Assembly: GCF_013343005.1 (NCBI RefSeq)
Contig: NZ_CP054491.1
Coordinates: 1,656,501-1,720,500 of the forward strand
Direction: 5' to 3'
Source of the DNA: Candidatus Reidiella endopervernicosa
GTDB taxonomy: Bacteria > Pseudomonadota > Gammaproteobacteria > GCF-013343005
DNA length: 64,000 bases
The notes under the pieces are model-generated. The model made no database searches. It saw only the letters and a program-made list of their open reading frames with translations, and was not told the origin of the DNA. The translations under genes and the position numbers were made by a program. This document shows positions 25,452-39,633 of this stretch, piece after piece. Each line of letters opens with the position of its first letter. The stretch's first letter is position 1.

Positions 25452-27389
25452 ATGGGCAAGATTATCGGTATCGATCTGGGAACCACCAACTCCTGCGTAG
25501 CAGTGATGGAGGGTGGTAAGGCACGTGTTATCGAAAATAGTGAGGGTGATCGCACCACACCATCGATCGTCGCCTACACCGACGACAATGAGGTGCTGGT
25601 TGGTCAGTCGGCCAAGCGTCAGGCGGTCACTAACCCGACCGACACCTTCTACGCAGTCAAGCGTCTGATCGGTCGCCGCTTCGAAGAGGATGCGGTACAG
25701 AAAGATATCAAGCTGGTCCCCTACAAGATCGTTAAGGCGGATAACGGTGATGCGTGGGTCGAGGCGAAGGGCACCAAGATGGCCTCTCCCGAGATCTCAG
25801 CCAAGGTGCTGCAGAAGATGAAGAAGACCGCTGAGGATTTCCTTGGCGAAGAGGTGACCGAAGCGGTCATTACCGTTCCTGCCTACTTCAACGACTCACA
25901 GCGTCAGGCGACCAAGGATGCGGGCAAGATTGCCGGTCTTGAGGTCAAGCGCATCATTAATGAGCCAACCGCAGCGGCCCTTGCCTACGGCATGGACAAG
26001 AAGCGCGGTGATGTGAAGATCGCGGTCTACGACCTCGGTGGCGGTACCTTCGATATCTCGATCATCGAGATCGCCGATATCGATGGCGAGCACCAGTTCG
26101 AGGTGCTCTCAACCAACGGTGATACCTTCCTCGGTGGTGAGGATTTCGATATGCGTCTCATCGACTACCTCTCCGATGAGTTCAAGAAGGACACCGGTAT
26201 CGATCTGCACAATGACCCACTCGCACTGCAGCGTCTTAAAGAGGGTGCGGAGAAGGCGAAGATCGAACTCTCATCGAGTGCCCAGACCGACGTCAATCTA
26301 CCCTACATCACCGCTGATGCCTCAGGTCCCAAACATCTTAACGTCAAGGTGACCCGTGCCAAGCTCGAGTCGCTGGTTGAAGAGCTGATCGTACGTACCA
26401 TCGATCCTTGTAAGGTGGCACTGAAGGATGCGGGTCTGAACGTCTCCGATATCGATGACGTCATCCTGGTTGGTGGTCAGAGCCGCATGCCTAAGGTTCA
26501 GGAGGCGGTACAGGAGTTCTTCGGTAAGGAGCCGCGTAAGGATGTAAATCCCGATGAGGCGGTTGCGATGGGTGCCTCGATCCAGGGTGGTGTTCTGGGC
26601 GGTGACGTCAAGGACGTGCTGCTGCTCGACGTAACCCCACTGAGTCTCGGTATCGAGACCATGGGTGGCGTGATGACCAAGCTGATCGATAAAAACACCA
26701 CCATCCCGACCAAGGCGAATCAGGTCTTCTCTACCGCTGATGACAATCAGACGGCGGTTACCGTGCACGTACTCCAGGGCGAGCGTGAGATGGCGAGTGC
26801 CAATAAGTCACTCGGTCGTTTTGATCTGAGTGATATCCCACCGGCACCCCGTGGCGTACCGCAGATCGAGGTCGCCCTCGATATCGATGCCAACGGCATT
26901 CTTAATGTCTCGGCAAAGGACAAGGGTACCGGTAAAGAGCAGAACATCATCATCAAGGCCTCTTCTGGTCTCTCCGATGATGAAGTCGATCGTATGGTCA
27001 AGGATGCTGAGGCACACGCCGACGAGGATAAGAAGTTCCACGAACTGGTCGATGCGCGTAACCAGGCCGATGGGATGATCCATGCCACCCGCAAGTCGAT
27101 GGAAGAGCTGGGTGACGAGAAGCTCGAGCCGGGCGAGAAGGATACTATCGAGGCTGCTATCAAAGAGCTCGAAGAGGCGATGAAGGGTGATGACAAGGAT
27201 GAGATCGAGGCCAAGACCAAGGCGCTGACCGAGGCCTCCGGCAAGATGGCTGAGCGACTCTACGCCGAGAAGGGTGCTGCAGATGCCGCTGGTGCCGAGG
27301 GTGCTGCACAGCCTGAGGGTGATGCTGGACAGGCGGATGATGACGTTGTCGATGCCGAGTTCGAAGAGGTTAAGGAAGACAATAAGTAA
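25452..27389 (+). CDS. dnaK: Chaperone DnaK (Hsp70)
   Basis: The 645-residue protein starts [20 protein letters not shown]. ATPase motifs include [20 protein letters not shown] and [13 protein letters not shown]. The linker [19 protein letters not shown] leads to the peptide-binding domain and a helical lid ending in EEVKEDNK. It folds nascent and stress-damaged proteins with DnaJ and GrpE. ATG 25452 follows a GGAG site; the upstream in-frame extension is not family-like. A sigma32 promoter is directly upstream. Confidence 0.98.
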   Translation: MGKIIGIDLGTTNSCVAVMEGGKARVIENSEGDRTTPSIVAYTDDNEVLVGQSAKRQAVTNPTDTFYAVKRLIGRRFEEDAVQKDIKLVPYKIVKADNGDAWVEAKGTKMASPEISAKVLQKMKKTAEDFLGEEVTEAVITVPAYFNDSQRQATKDAGKIAGLEVKRIINEPTAAALAYGMDKKRGDVKIAVYDLGGGTFDISIIEIADIDGEHQFEVLSTNGDTFLGGEDFDMRLIDYLSDEFKKDTGIDLHNDPLALQRLKEGAEKAKIELSSSAQTDVNLPYITADASGPKHLNVKVTRAKLESLVEELIVRTIDPCKVALKDAGLNVSDIDDVILVGGQSRMPKVQEAVQEFFGKEPRKDVNPDEAVAMGASIQGGVLGGDVKDVLLLDVTPLSLGIETMGGVMTKLIDKNTTIPTKANQVFSTADDNQTAVTVHVLQGEREMASANKSLGRFDLSDIPPAPRGVPQIEVALDIDANGILNVSAKDKGTGKEQNIIIKASSGLSDDEVDRMVKDAEAHADEDKKFHELVDARNQADGMIHATRKSMEELGDEKLEPGEKDTIEAAIKELEEAMKGDDKDEIEAKTKALTEASGKMAERLYAEKGAADAAGAEGAAQPEGDAGQADDDVVDAEFEEVKEDNK

Positions 27390-27532
27390 CCATCAGGTTA
27401 TGGTAGCCCCCCGCCCAGCTGGGTCAGGGGAAAGACGCGGGCGCGGGAGTTTAGACTTCCGCGCCTTCGGCGTGTTGGAGGCAACGACTCCACGCGTTAT
27501 CGATCTACTTAAAGTGATGCGACCGGAACACC

Positions 27533-28678
27533 ATGAGTAAACGTGACTACTACGAAGTGCTGGGCGTGGCGAAAAACGCCAGCGAAGCGGAGCTGAAGAA
27601 GGCCTATCGTCGTCTGGCGATGAAGTATCATCCCGATCGTAATCCCGATGATGAGGAAGCCGAAGCCAAATTTAAGGAAGCGAAAGAGGCGTATGAGGTC
27701 TTAAACGATGCTCAGAAACGCACCGCTTACGATCAGTTTGGTCACGCCGGTGTCGATCAGTCGATGGGTGGTGGACCCGGTTACGGTGGCGGCGCGGGTG
27801 CCGGTAACTTCAGCGATATCTTTGGCGATATCTTCGGCGACATCTTCGGCGGTGGTGGCCCGGGTGGGCGTGGTACCAGCAGTGTGCGTCGCGGTTCTGA
27901 TCTACGTTACAACCTCGAGCTGAGTCTTGAGGATGCAGTACACGGCACCACGGTGAAGATTCGTGTGCCAACCATGGTGAAGTGCGAGAGCTGTGGTGGT
28001 AGCGGCGGTGAGGGTGACTCTAAGCCGACCCCCTGCGCCACCTGTGGTGGTCAGGGTCAGGTGCGAATGCAGCAGGGATTCTTCTCTGTGCAGCAGACCT
28101 GTCCCTCCTGTCACGGCAATGGTGTGATCATCTCCAACCCCTGTAAGAGCTGTCATGGCCACGGTCGTGTGCAGGAGCACAAGACCCTCTCGGTCAAGGT
28201 GCCGGCAGGTGTCGATAACGGCGACCGGATTCGTCTCTCCGGTGAGGGTGAGGCGGGAGAGAACGGTGGTCCATCAGGTGATCTCTACGTGCAGGTCGGG
28301 ATCAAGGATCATCCGATCTTTGTCCGTGATGACAACAACCTCTACTGCGAGGTGCCGATCAGTTTTGTCACCGCCGCACTCGGTGGAGAGCTTGAGGTGC
28401 CGACCCTTGATGGCAAGGTCAAGCTGAAGATTCCAGCTGGCACTCAGACCGGCAAGCTGTTCCGTATGCGCGGGAAGGGTGTGAAGTCGGTGCGCGGTGG
28501 TGTGACCGGTGATCTGCTCAGCCGCGTAGTGGTTGAGACGCCGGTCAATCTGTCGGCCGAGCAGCGCGATATCCTACAGAGCTTTGAGCAGAGCCTCGGT
28601 GGCGATGCACAGCACAACCCGCGTGCCAGCTCCTGGCTCGATGGGGTGAAGAAGTTCTTTGGCGATCTGGGCGCCTAG
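27533..28678 (+). CDS. dnaJ: Chaperone DnaJ (Hsp40)
   Basis: 381 residues in the classical type I layout. The J domain has HPDRNPDD around residue 33, followed by a Gly/Phe-rich stretch ([15 protein letters not shown]). Four zinc repeats follow: [32 protein letters not shown]. The C-terminal substrate-binding domains complete it. It stimulates DnaK ATPase. A 143-bp gap with a GC-rich hairpin (around 27440-27475) separates it from dnaK. A strong terminator follows. Confidence 0.98.
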   Translation: MSKRDYYEVLGVAKNASEAELKKAYRRLAMKYHPDRNPDDEEAEAKFKEAKEAYEVLNDAQKRTAYDQFGHAGVDQSMGGGPGYGGGAGAGNFSDIFGDIFGDIFGGGGPGGRGTSSVRRGSDLRYNLELSLEDAVHGTTVKIRVPTMVKCESCGGSGGEGDSKPTPCATCGGQGQVRMQQGFFSVQQTCPSCHGNGVIISNPCKSCHGHGRVQEHKTLSVKVPAGVDNGDRIRLSGEGEAGENGGPSGDLYVQVGIKDHPIFVRDDNNLYCEVPISFVTAALGGELEVPTLDGKVKLKIPAGTQTGKLFRMRGKGVKSVRGGVTGDLLSRVVVETPVNLSAEQRDILQSFEQSLGGDAQHNPRASSWLDGVKKFFGDLGA

Positions 28679-28706
28679 TCGCTGGTAGTAGTGACAGAGA
28701 GTGTGA

Positions 28707-29651
<945 letters not shown>

Positions 29652-29662
29652 GTCGATTTGTT

Positions 29663-29685
29663 AACTGTCCACCCCGGACAGTTTT
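29663..29685 (+). terminator. Terminator after dapB
   Basis: AACTGTCC (29663-29670), a five-base loop and GGACAGTT (29676-29683) form a perfect 8-bp stem with a short T run. Confidence 0.8.
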
Positions 29686-29803
29686 AATTATTGTGCATTA
29701 TAGCTGGTGAGCAACCGGCTGGTCGCGGTTTTCAAACCCGTACATGGGAGTGTGTCGCGATAGTTCTACCGAATTAAAATATAACAACTAGATTGGTGAG
29801 AAT

Positions 29804-31423
29804 ATGAATAAGGCAGCGGGAAAGTTAGAGCTCGGCATCTCTGCAAAGATTAATCTGGCGCTGCTCGGGGTCTTTTTAATGGTCTTCGCGACCTCGCTCT
29901 GGTTTGTCTATGACGGTGAGCAGTCGCTGGTTGAAGAGGTGGTGTTGCAGCAGACACGCGATGCAGCTGACTCCTACTTCGATTCGATCAACGCCTTCAT
30001 GCTGACCGGTAATATGGCCAATCGAAAAATCCTCCAGGACAAATTGTTGGAACGCCCCAATTACACTGAGGGTCGCATTCTTCGCCACGAATCTGTCTCT
30101 AAGATCTACGGCCCCGGTTTTGACGATGAACTGCCACAGGACGATCTTGATCGTCGTGCGCTGGCTGGTGAATCGATCGTTGAGATGAGTGAGAGTGGTG
30201 AGTTGCTGACGGTGATCAATCCGGTTCTGGCCAGCAAGGATTATCGCGGCACCAACTGTCTCACCTGTCACATAGTGCCTGAGGGAACAGTGTTGGGTGC
30301 GGTACGTGTGAGCTATTCGCTCGAGGACATTCACGGACAGATTCGCGATAGCCTGATGGTGATTGGTGGCGTCAGTCTGCTGCTGTTTGTTGTGGGGCTG
30401 GCTCTAATTATTTATATGATGTCGAAGATTGTGACCAGTCGGATCGGCAGGCTGCGTAAGACGATCGATGCGGTGGCGACAGACTCTGATCTGAGTCAGC
30501 GTTTTGAGGTGCGTACCAACGATGAGTTTGGTGCGATGGGTAACGCCTTTAACCAGATGATGGATCAGATTCAGGAGAGTATGACGCAGGTCTACGAGAC
30601 GACGAACGAGCTTCGTGCTGTCTCATCTGAGATCGCGGCTTCATCGGAAAATACTGCCAAGGCGGTTGCCGAGCAGCGTAACGGCACCGAAGCCGCGCTA
30701 GGCACTATGCGCGAGATGGAGTCATCGGTGAATGGTATTGCAGATCATGCCAAACAGACGGCAGAGGCCTCAGCTGGTGCCGATGAAGAGGCGCGGGGTG
30801 GAGCTATAGTTGCGACCAAGGCGCTGGCGGGTATTGATGCGCTGATGAACAATGTCGAAGAGGCGGCGGGTGTTATCCAGTCTCTCGATACCAACAGTGA
30901 ACAGATCGGTGTGGTGCTGGATGTGATCAAGAATATCGCTGAACAGACTAATCTGCTGGCACTCAATGCGGCGATCGAAGCGGCGCGAGCCGGTGAGCAT
31001 GGTCGTGGTTTTGCGGTGGTTGCTGATGAGGTGCGTACGCTGGCCACTCGAACCCACGAGTCCACCAAAGAGATCGAGGAGATGATCGATAATCTCCAGT
31101 CACGAGCCCGTGACGCCGTTGGTGTTATCGATAGTGCACGCGAGCTGGCGAAGACCGAGGAGGAGCAGGTCGAACGTGCTGCTGAGGCGCTCGGCATGAT
31201 CGTCGGTGAGGTGGTCGGTATCCGCGAGATGAATAATCAAATTGCCGATGCGATCTCTGAGCAGATGCAGCTCACCAGCGGGGTGAATGAAAATCTTGAG
31301 AATATCGGACTGATCTCGGAGGCGACCTCGGAGGAGGCCGATCGAAATCTGCAGATCAGTGACCGTCTGATTGCCGCCTTCTCACGTCTAGAAGGTGCGA
31401 TAGGTCGTTTTAAACTCAACTGA
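29804..31423 (+). CDS. Methyl-accepting chemotaxis protein with periplasmic c-type heme motif
   Basis: A 539-residue receptor. A membrane helix lies near residues 16-36, and a periplasmic domain of about 145 residues ends with CLTCH (152-156), a CxxCH heme-attachment site. A second helix (about 182-206), a HAMP domain and a cytoplasmic coiled-coil follow. The hairpin tip is [20 protein letters not shown], where CheA and CheW bind. Covalent heme in such PAS-like receptor domains is known from Geobacter, where redox or small gases are sensed; the ligand here is inference. A near-identical paralogue follows. It ends with a strong terminator. Confidence 0.93.
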   Translation: MNKAAGKLELGISAKINLALLGVFLMVFATSLWFVYDGEQSLVEEVVLQQTRDAADSYFDSINAFMLTGNMANRKILQDKLLERPNYTEGRILRHESVSKIYGPGFDDELPQDDLDRRALAGESIVEMSESGELLTVINPVLASKDYRGTNCLTCHIVPEGTVLGAVRVSYSLEDIHGQIRDSLMVIGGVSLLLFVVGLALIIYMMSKIVTSRIGRLRKTIDAVATDSDLSQRFEVRTNDEFGAMGNAFNQMMDQIQESMTQVYETTNELRAVSSEIAASSENTAKAVAEQRNGTEAALGTMREMESSVNGIADHAKQTAEASAGADEEARGGAIVATKALAGIDALMNNVEEAAGVIQSLDTNSEQIGVVLDVIKNIAEQTNLLALNAAIEAARAGEHGRGFAVVADEVRTLATRTHESTKEIEEMIDNLQSRARDAVGVIDSARELAKTEEEQVERAAEALGMIVGEVVGIREMNNQIADAISEQMQLTSGVNENLENIGLISEATSEEADRNLQISDRLIAAFSRLEGAIGRFKLN

Positions 31424-31449
31424 TCGTAGTTTAATTTAATGTCATTGAT

Positions 31450-31484
31450 AAGGACGGCAAACCTTCAGGGTGTCGTCCTTTTTT
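31450..31484 (+). terminator. Terminator after first chemoreceptor gene
   Basis: AAGGACG (31450-31456) pairs with CGTCCTT (31474-31480), an inner partial stem lies between them, and TTTT follows. Confidence 0.88.
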
Positions 31485-31538
31485 GTTTCGTTAGCATCAA
31501 TTTACGTTGATTTAAATCAACCATATTTAAGCTTTTGT

Positions 31539-31565
31539 TAAAGCTTTGTCGCTTATTTCCGATAG
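31539..31565 (+). promoter_or_regulatory. Sigma28 (FliA)-type promoter
   Basis: TAAAGCTT, 11 bases, TCCGATAG resembles the flagellar/chemotaxis consensus TAAAGTTT-N11-GCCGATAA with only a few differences. It precedes the second receptor gene by about 175 bases and would tie it to flagellar gene expression. Confidence 0.6.
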
Positions 31566-31739
31566 TCTTCTTAGGTGTGATTACGTCAATGGTTCATCTC
31601 GGTTGTGCGATGTGAAGTCGAGTGGTCGCGTAAGGAGGGGGGCTGGGTGGGTTTTCCCGAGCTTGTCTGCTTGGGAGTTTGGCGTAGCATGTGTGGCAGG
31701 AAGTCTGCTCATAAAAAGATCGGGACGGAGGATTCCATA

Positions 31740-33615
31740 ATGAAGATCGCAGCAAAAATAAACCTCACGCTCCTGGCCGTGTTTGTCACGGTTTTAATCG
31801 CATCTCTATGGCACTCATTTAAAAGTACCCACTCTCTGGTCGAGTCTGCTATTACCCAACAGACCACCGATATGGCCGACAGCTACTTCGACACCATTAA
31901 TGCGATGATGCTGACCGGTAACATGACCAATCGCCAGATCCTGCAGAAAAAATTGCTTGAGCGTCCCAATGTGCTTGAGGCGCGCATCATTCGTGGTGAG
32001 GGGATCGCAAAACTCTTCGGTGCGGGCTTTGAGGATCAGAAGCCGGTTGATGAACTGGATCGTCGTGCACTTGCCGGTGAAGCGGTAATAGAGGATGTCG
32101 ATGGTGAAGAGGGTAGTTACCTCACCGTTGTTACTCCGCTACGTGCCAGCGCCGATTATCGTGGCACCAATTGTCTACTCTGCCATCAAGTTCCTGAGGG
32201 TACGGTGCTCGGTGCGGTGCGTGTCTCCTACTCCGCTGACCGCCATGGAGAGCGAAGTGAGGGCGGTTAGTCCCGATAGTCGACGCCGTCTGCCTATTCG
32301 TAGTTGAGAGCGCGAGCGAACGACGGAGAAGATGCAGCAGCGGCTTTATGTCGGCGTAGAGTCACTGAGGGAGTTGTGTAGAGCAGCGAAGAGGTGATTA
32401 CGCAACGTACGCAGGACGGTCGGGGCGCCGCAGGCATAAACGGTCGCGTGAAGTTTTGCTGTTTGCTTGGGCTTGATGCCCAAAACAAACTTTCGCAAAA
32501 ATAGCGACTCCCGGCTCGATGAGATGCACAACAAGATCTTTAATGGTCTGCTTAGCTCAGGCGGTATCCAGATTGTGCTATTTGCAGCGGGTCTTGTGCT
32601 GATGGTCTACATGCTGGGTCGAGTGGTCACTAAGCCAATTAATAAATTACGCGGCACAATTCAATCCATTGAGCAGAATTCAGATCTGAGTCAACAGATT
32701 GTGGTTGAGAAGCGGGATGAGATTGGAGAGATGGCCGACGCCTTCAACGGCATGATAGTCAAGTTCCATGACAGCCTGAAAGAGGTGAGTGACACCACGC
32801 ATGGATTGACGGATGTGGCTGATCGTATTCGCTCGACCTCAGAACAGAGTGCCGGCGCGGTGCGAGAGCAGCAGACGGGAACTGAGATGGTCGCCACGGC
32901 GATGAATGAGATGGAGGCGACCGTGCAGGAGGTGGCGCGCAATGCGGGTCAGACCGCCGAGCTCTCCAAGGATGCCGATCAGGAGGCGAAGAAGGGTGCC
33001 TATGTTGTGACTCAGGCGATCGGTGGTATCGATATTCTCATGAGCGATGTGGAGCAGGCCTCTACCGTGATCAAGCAGCTCGATGAGAAGAGTGAAAATG
33101 TCGGGGTGGTCCTGGATGTGATCAAAGGGATTGCCGAGCAGACTAACCTGTTGGCGCTGAATGCTGCCATCGAGGCGGCACGAGCAGGCGAGCAGGGGCG
33201 AGGATTTGCGGTGGTAGCCGATGAGGTGAGAACCCTGGCGACTCGTACCCACCAGTCGACCCAGGAGATCGAGCAGATGATCGAAGAGCTACAGCTCGGT
33301 GCTCGAGAGGCGGTCAGTGCGATGGAGACGGCGCGTGGTTGTGCAGCCAAGGAGTCTGAGCAGGTCGAAGCGGCCGCTGAGTCGCTGGCGATGATTGCTG
33401 GTGGTGTCTCGGGAATCAATGATATGAATAGTCAGATCGCTATCGCTGCCGATGAGCAGAGTAAGGTGGCTGAAGATATCAATCGCAATATCGTCAATAT
33501 CAGTCAGCTCGCCGAGCAGGCATCACAGCTCTCCGGGCAGAATGCCGAGGTCAGCAATGAGCTGATCGATCTCTCCGCCAAGCTCAATATGCTGGTAGAC
33601 CGCTTCAGGCTCTAA
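31740..33615 (+). pseudogene. Second heme-type methyl-accepting chemotaxis protein, interrupted by a repeat
   Basis: ATG 31740 follows GGAGG. The frame encodes a membrane helix and a periplasmic domain with CLLCH (CxxCH), parallel to the upstream receptor. After VRVSYS it runs into repeat copy 3 and stops at 32268-32270. The gene resumes at [13 protein letters not shown] after the repeat and continues through membrane helix, HAMP and signalling tip ([20 protein letters not shown]) to 33615. Removing 280 bp restores the frame and matches the paralogue. The C-terminal part, readable from codons inside the repeat, might be made as a sensor-less fragment, but this is speculative. Confidence 0.93.
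32234..32513. repeat. Dispersed hairpin-ended repeat, copy 3 (inserted in chemoreceptor gene)
   Basis: Same family as 7148-7427, to which it is closest in sequence. It sits between TACTC and GCTCGAT of the receptor gene. The intact paralogue has TTCGCTCGA at this place, so excision from 32234 to 32513 restores tac-tcg-ctc-gat exactly, with no duplicated target bases. Confidence 0.93.
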
Positions 33616-33783
33616 CTCAGCCCCGATCCAGGCCATTACCACCGCGAATACTCCCGCGGTGTTTCATCTTGCCGGAGTCGCGCCAATTGGACGCATTTCT
33701 CATCGCCTTGGATGGACAGCGAGGCCCAGGTTGAGTAGAATCGGCCCCACCCGGAAACGGGATTCTTGAAAGATTTAACCGTG

Positions 33784-33815
33784 CGGGAGCAGCCTTGTGG
33801 CTTTTCCCGTTTTTT
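33784..33815 (+). terminator. Hairpin plus T run just upstream of carA (attenuator or terminator)
   Basis: CGGGA (33784-33788) pairs with TCCCG (33805-33809), the inner AGCC pairs with GGCT around a TTGT loop, and six T follow. It ends only about 13 bases before the GGAGG of carA. This could terminate read-through from the receptor gene or act as an attenuator of carAB. A short frame across it (VREQPCGFSRFLR) could be a leader peptide, but no function is shown. Confidence 0.6.
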
Positions 33816-33838
33816 GCGCGCGTTGAGTGGAGGTAATC

Positions 33839-34984
33839 TTGCGACAACCGGCCCTGTTAGCCCTGGAAGACGGCACCCTGTTCTGGGGGGAATCAATTGG
33901 TATCAATGGGCAATCCGTTGGCGAGGTGGTATTCAATACCTCGATGACCGGTTATCAGGAGATTCTGACCGATCCCTCCTACTCAAAACAGATTGTTACC
34001 CTGACCTATCCACACATCGGCAATGTCGGGACCAATGAGGATGATGAAGAGTCATCGGCGCTGCATGTCAGTGGTCTGGTGATTCGCGATCTGCCTCTAC
34101 TGGCCAGTAACTTTCGCAACCAGGAGTCACTCGACACCTATTTGGCGCGCAACAACATCGTTGCCATCGCCGATATCGATACCCGTAAGCTGACCCGAAT
34201 TCTGCGCGACAAGGGGGCTCAGAATGGTTGCATCATTGCTGGTGAGAATATCGATGAGGCAGCTGCAGTTGCCGCAGCGCAGGGCTTCCCCGGTCTGAAG
34301 GGGATGGATCTCGCCAAAGAGGTCACCACCGGTCAGCCCTACGAGTGGGCGCAGGGTAGCTGGACACTCGCCGACGGCATGCCTGATGCGCCGCACCCGA
34401 TTGAAGAGAAGCTTCCCTATCATGTCGTCGCCTACGATTTCGGCGTAAAGCGCAACATCCTACGCATGCTGGTCGATCGTGGCTGCCGGCTCACTGTCGT
34501 TCCGGCACAGACCCCTGCTGAAGAGGTGCTGAAGCTCAATCCTGATGGCGTCTTCCTCTCCAATGGCCCGGGCGACCCAGAGCCCTGTACCTATGCGATC
34601 GAATCGATTAGCAAAATTCTTGAGGGCGAGCTACCGGTGTTTGGTATCTGTCTCGGTCATCAGCTGCTCTCCCTGGCCAGTGGGGCAAAGACGGTGAAGA
34701 TGAAGTTTGGACACCACGGTGCCAACCATCCGGTGCAGGATGTCGAGGGCGGTGAGGTGATGATCAGCAGTCAGAATCACGGCTTCGCGGTCGATGAAAA
34801 GAGTCTGCCAGCAAACATGCGTACCACCCATCGTTCGCTCTTTGATGGCAGTCTGCAGGGTGTACATCGCACCGACAAACCCGCCTTCAGTTTCCAGGGG
34901 CACCCCGAGGCGAGTCCCGGTCCACACGATGTGGCACCACTCTTCGATCACTTTATTGAGCTGATTGAAGCAGCGCAGCAATAG
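33839..34984 (+). CDS. carA: Carbamoyl-phosphate synthase small subunit
   Basis: The 381-residue glutaminase subunit releases ammonia from glutamine for CarB. The N-terminal half begins [15 protein letters not shown]. The class I amidotransferase domain follows, with [12 protein letters not shown] (catalytic Cys) and the C-terminal His/Glu in [14 protein letters not shown] 33839 is chosen because GGAGG lies 6 bases before it and [11 protein letters not shown] matches relatives; an in-frame GTG is at 33827. carB follows 78 bases downstream. Confidence 0.96.
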   Translation: MRQPALLALEDGTLFWGESIGINGQSVGEVVFNTSMTGYQEILTDPSYSKQIVTLTYPHIGNVGTNEDDEESSALHVSGLVIRDLPLLASNFRNQESLDTYLARNNIVAIADIDTRKLTRILRDKGAQNGCIIAGENIDEAAAVAAAQGFPGLKGMDLAKEVTTGQPYEWAQGSWTLADGMPDAPHPIEEKLPYHVVAYDFGVKRNILRMLVDRGCRLTVVPAQTPAEEVLKLNPDGVFLSNGPGDPEPCTYAIESISKILEGELPVFGICLGHQLLSLASGAKTVKMKFGHHGANHPVQDVEGGEVMISSQNHGFAVDEKSLPANMRTTHRSLFDGSLQGVHRTDKPAFSFQGHPEASPGPHDVAPLFDHFIELIEAAQQ

Positions 34985-35062
34985 TTAATAACCGTGTGTG
35001 GCCGTGGCGGGTGATGAGCTCATCCGCTGCAGTCACCACCTAAATGATCAGACAAAGAAGCC

Positions 35063-38280
<3,218 letters not shown>

Positions 38281-38284
<4 letters not shown>

Positions 38285-38760
38285 GCGGTAAGGTACCTAT
38301 GACTGTACGTGGGGCTGAGGCACTTCAGGCTGAGCTCCAGGATCTGAAAAGCGTTCAGCGTCCACGTGTTGTTGAGGCAATTGCCGAGGCGCGTGCCCAC
38401 GGAGATCTGAAAGAGAATGCTGAGTATCACGCCGCGCGTGAGCAGCAGAGCTTCATTGAAGGCCGTATTAAGGATATTGATGGCAAGCTCTCCAATGCGC
38501 AGGTGATTGATGTCACCACAATGCCGGCCAATGGACGTGTCATTTTTGGCACCACTATCGACCTCGAAGAGGAGGAGAGTGGTGAAGAGGTGACCTACCA
38601 GATCGTTGGTGAGGATGAAGCCGATATCAAGGCGGGTCAGATTTCACTCAACTCACCGATTGCCCGTGCCCTGATCGGCAAGAGCGAGGGTGATGTGGTC
38701 TCTGTCGATGTTCCCGGCGGTACTCGCACCTTCGAGATCCTCGAGGTCAAATACATCTAA
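38281..38760 (+). CDS. greA: Transcription elongation factor GreA
   Basis: A 159-residue protein with an N-terminal antiparallel coiled coil. Its tip holds the acidic residues of [16 protein letters not shown], which reach the RNA polymerase active centre, and a C-terminal FKBP-like domain follows ([20 protein letters not shown]). It rescues backtracked polymerase by stimulating RNA cleavage. ATG 38281 overlaps the carB stop (ATGA), indicating coupled translation. An alternative start is at 38299. Confidence 0.97.
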
Positions 38761-38780
38761 TCCCCCTGCTAGCCCCGGTC

Positions 38781-39239
38781 ATGGATAGAGTTTTTGTGGT
38801 TGTTGAGCGATTGTTACTAACCCTTTGGGTTGGCGCGCTCTGGGGTGTTGGTTATCTGGCCGTTCCACAGCTATTCAATCTTCTTGAGAATCGCGCCCTC
38901 GCCGGCACTCTTGCCGGTGAACTCTTCACCCTGACAACCTATCTGAGTCTTGTGGTGGCCGCACTGCTGCTTGTCATCGCACTCTATCGAGTCGGGCGGG
39001 GTTATTTGCGTAGTTGGCGTTGTGGCTTGTTGCTGGTGATGGTGATTGCTGCGGCAGTGAGTGAATTTATTCTCCATCCGCAGGTCGCGGAGCTGCGAGC
39101 GGCAGGTCTGCCCACGAGCTTGGAGGGGAGCCGCTTTGCGATGCTGCATGGCATCTCTTCACTGCTGTTTCTGTTCAACTCGCTGGCGGGCGCGGTGTTG
39201 GTTGCCGTCGGGGTGGTGAGTGTGAAACGGGGTGACTAG
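38781..39239 (+). CDS. DUF4149-type inner membrane protein
   Basis: A 152-residue protein with four predicted membrane helices (VVERLLLTLWVGALWGVGYL, then YLSLVVAALLLVIALYRV, CGLLLVMVIAAAVSEFIL and SSLLFLFNSLAGAVLVAVGV). The WVGALWGVGYLAVP start is common in the DUF4149 family. Its function is unknown. It is often found between greA and yhbY in gammaproteobacteria, as here. It converges with yhbY, overlapping by four bases. Confidence 0.85.
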   Translation: MDRVFVVVERLLLTLWVGALWGVGYLAVPQLFNLLENRALAGTLAGELFTLTTYLSLVVAALLLVIALYRVGRGYLRSWRCGLLLVMVIAAAVSEFILHPQVAELRAAGLPTSLEGSRFAMLHGISSLLFLFNSLAGAVLVAVGVVSVKRGD

Positions 39240-39535
39240 CGGGCAGGGATCTCGATACGAGGCTTGTCGATGTTGCGCTTGAATAGCAGGGCGACATGTC
39301 CAATTCGCTGGATCAGTTCGGCCTTACACGCCTCACAGAGTGTAGCGATCATCGCATCGCGCGACTCCCGATCCATCGCGTTGACCCGTACCTTGATCAG
39401 TTCGTGATGGGTGATGGTGCTGCGGGTCTCTTCAATCAGCCCCTCGGAGATGCCCTTATCGCCGACGATGATGAGTGGTTTAAGAGAGTGGCCGAGGCCT
39501 CGCAGATGGCGTTTTTGTGAATCGGTGAGGGGCAC
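39236..39535 (-). CDS. yhbY: YhbY-family RNA-binding protein (CRM domain)
   Basis: A CRM-domain protein of 99 residues from GTG 39535 (MPLTDSQKRHLRGLGHSLKP). The GxxG-like loop GDKGISEGL and the basic KVRVNAMDRESRD strand are typical. YhbY associates with pre-50S ribosomal particles in E. coli. A longer frame to 39601 adds residues not usual for the family. It is divergent from rlmE by about 100 bases, the conserved arrangement. Confidence 0.92.
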   Translation of the reverse strand: MPLTDSQKRHLRGLGHSLKPLIIVGDKGISEGLIEETRSTITHHELIKVRVNAMDRESRDAMIATLCEACKAELIQRIGHVALLFKRNIDKPRIEIPAR

Positions 39536-39633
39536 GGGTGTATAGACCTCTGTAAAGTAGTGCTGGTCGAAAAAGGGTGGCAAGTTTACCCTGTATCGCA
39601 CCCCATTTCACTGAAAAGAGCTGTTGGTAAGTT

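Larger units (their letters stand above)
31424..31739. other. Intergenic region between the two chemoreceptor genes
   Basis: 316 bases with no gene. It contains the terminator of the first receptor gene (31450-31484) and a sigma28-type promoter (31539-31565), followed by a long untranslated leader of about 165 bases up to the second receptor's ribosome-binding site. Nothing else was recognised in the leader. Confidence 0.6.

Noticed and set aside
32467-33615. Treating the downstream part of the second receptor as an independent gene
   Set aside because: Its apparent start lies inside the inserted repeat, and the protein lacks the sensor domain. Comparison with the paralogue shows it is the second half of one interrupted gene.
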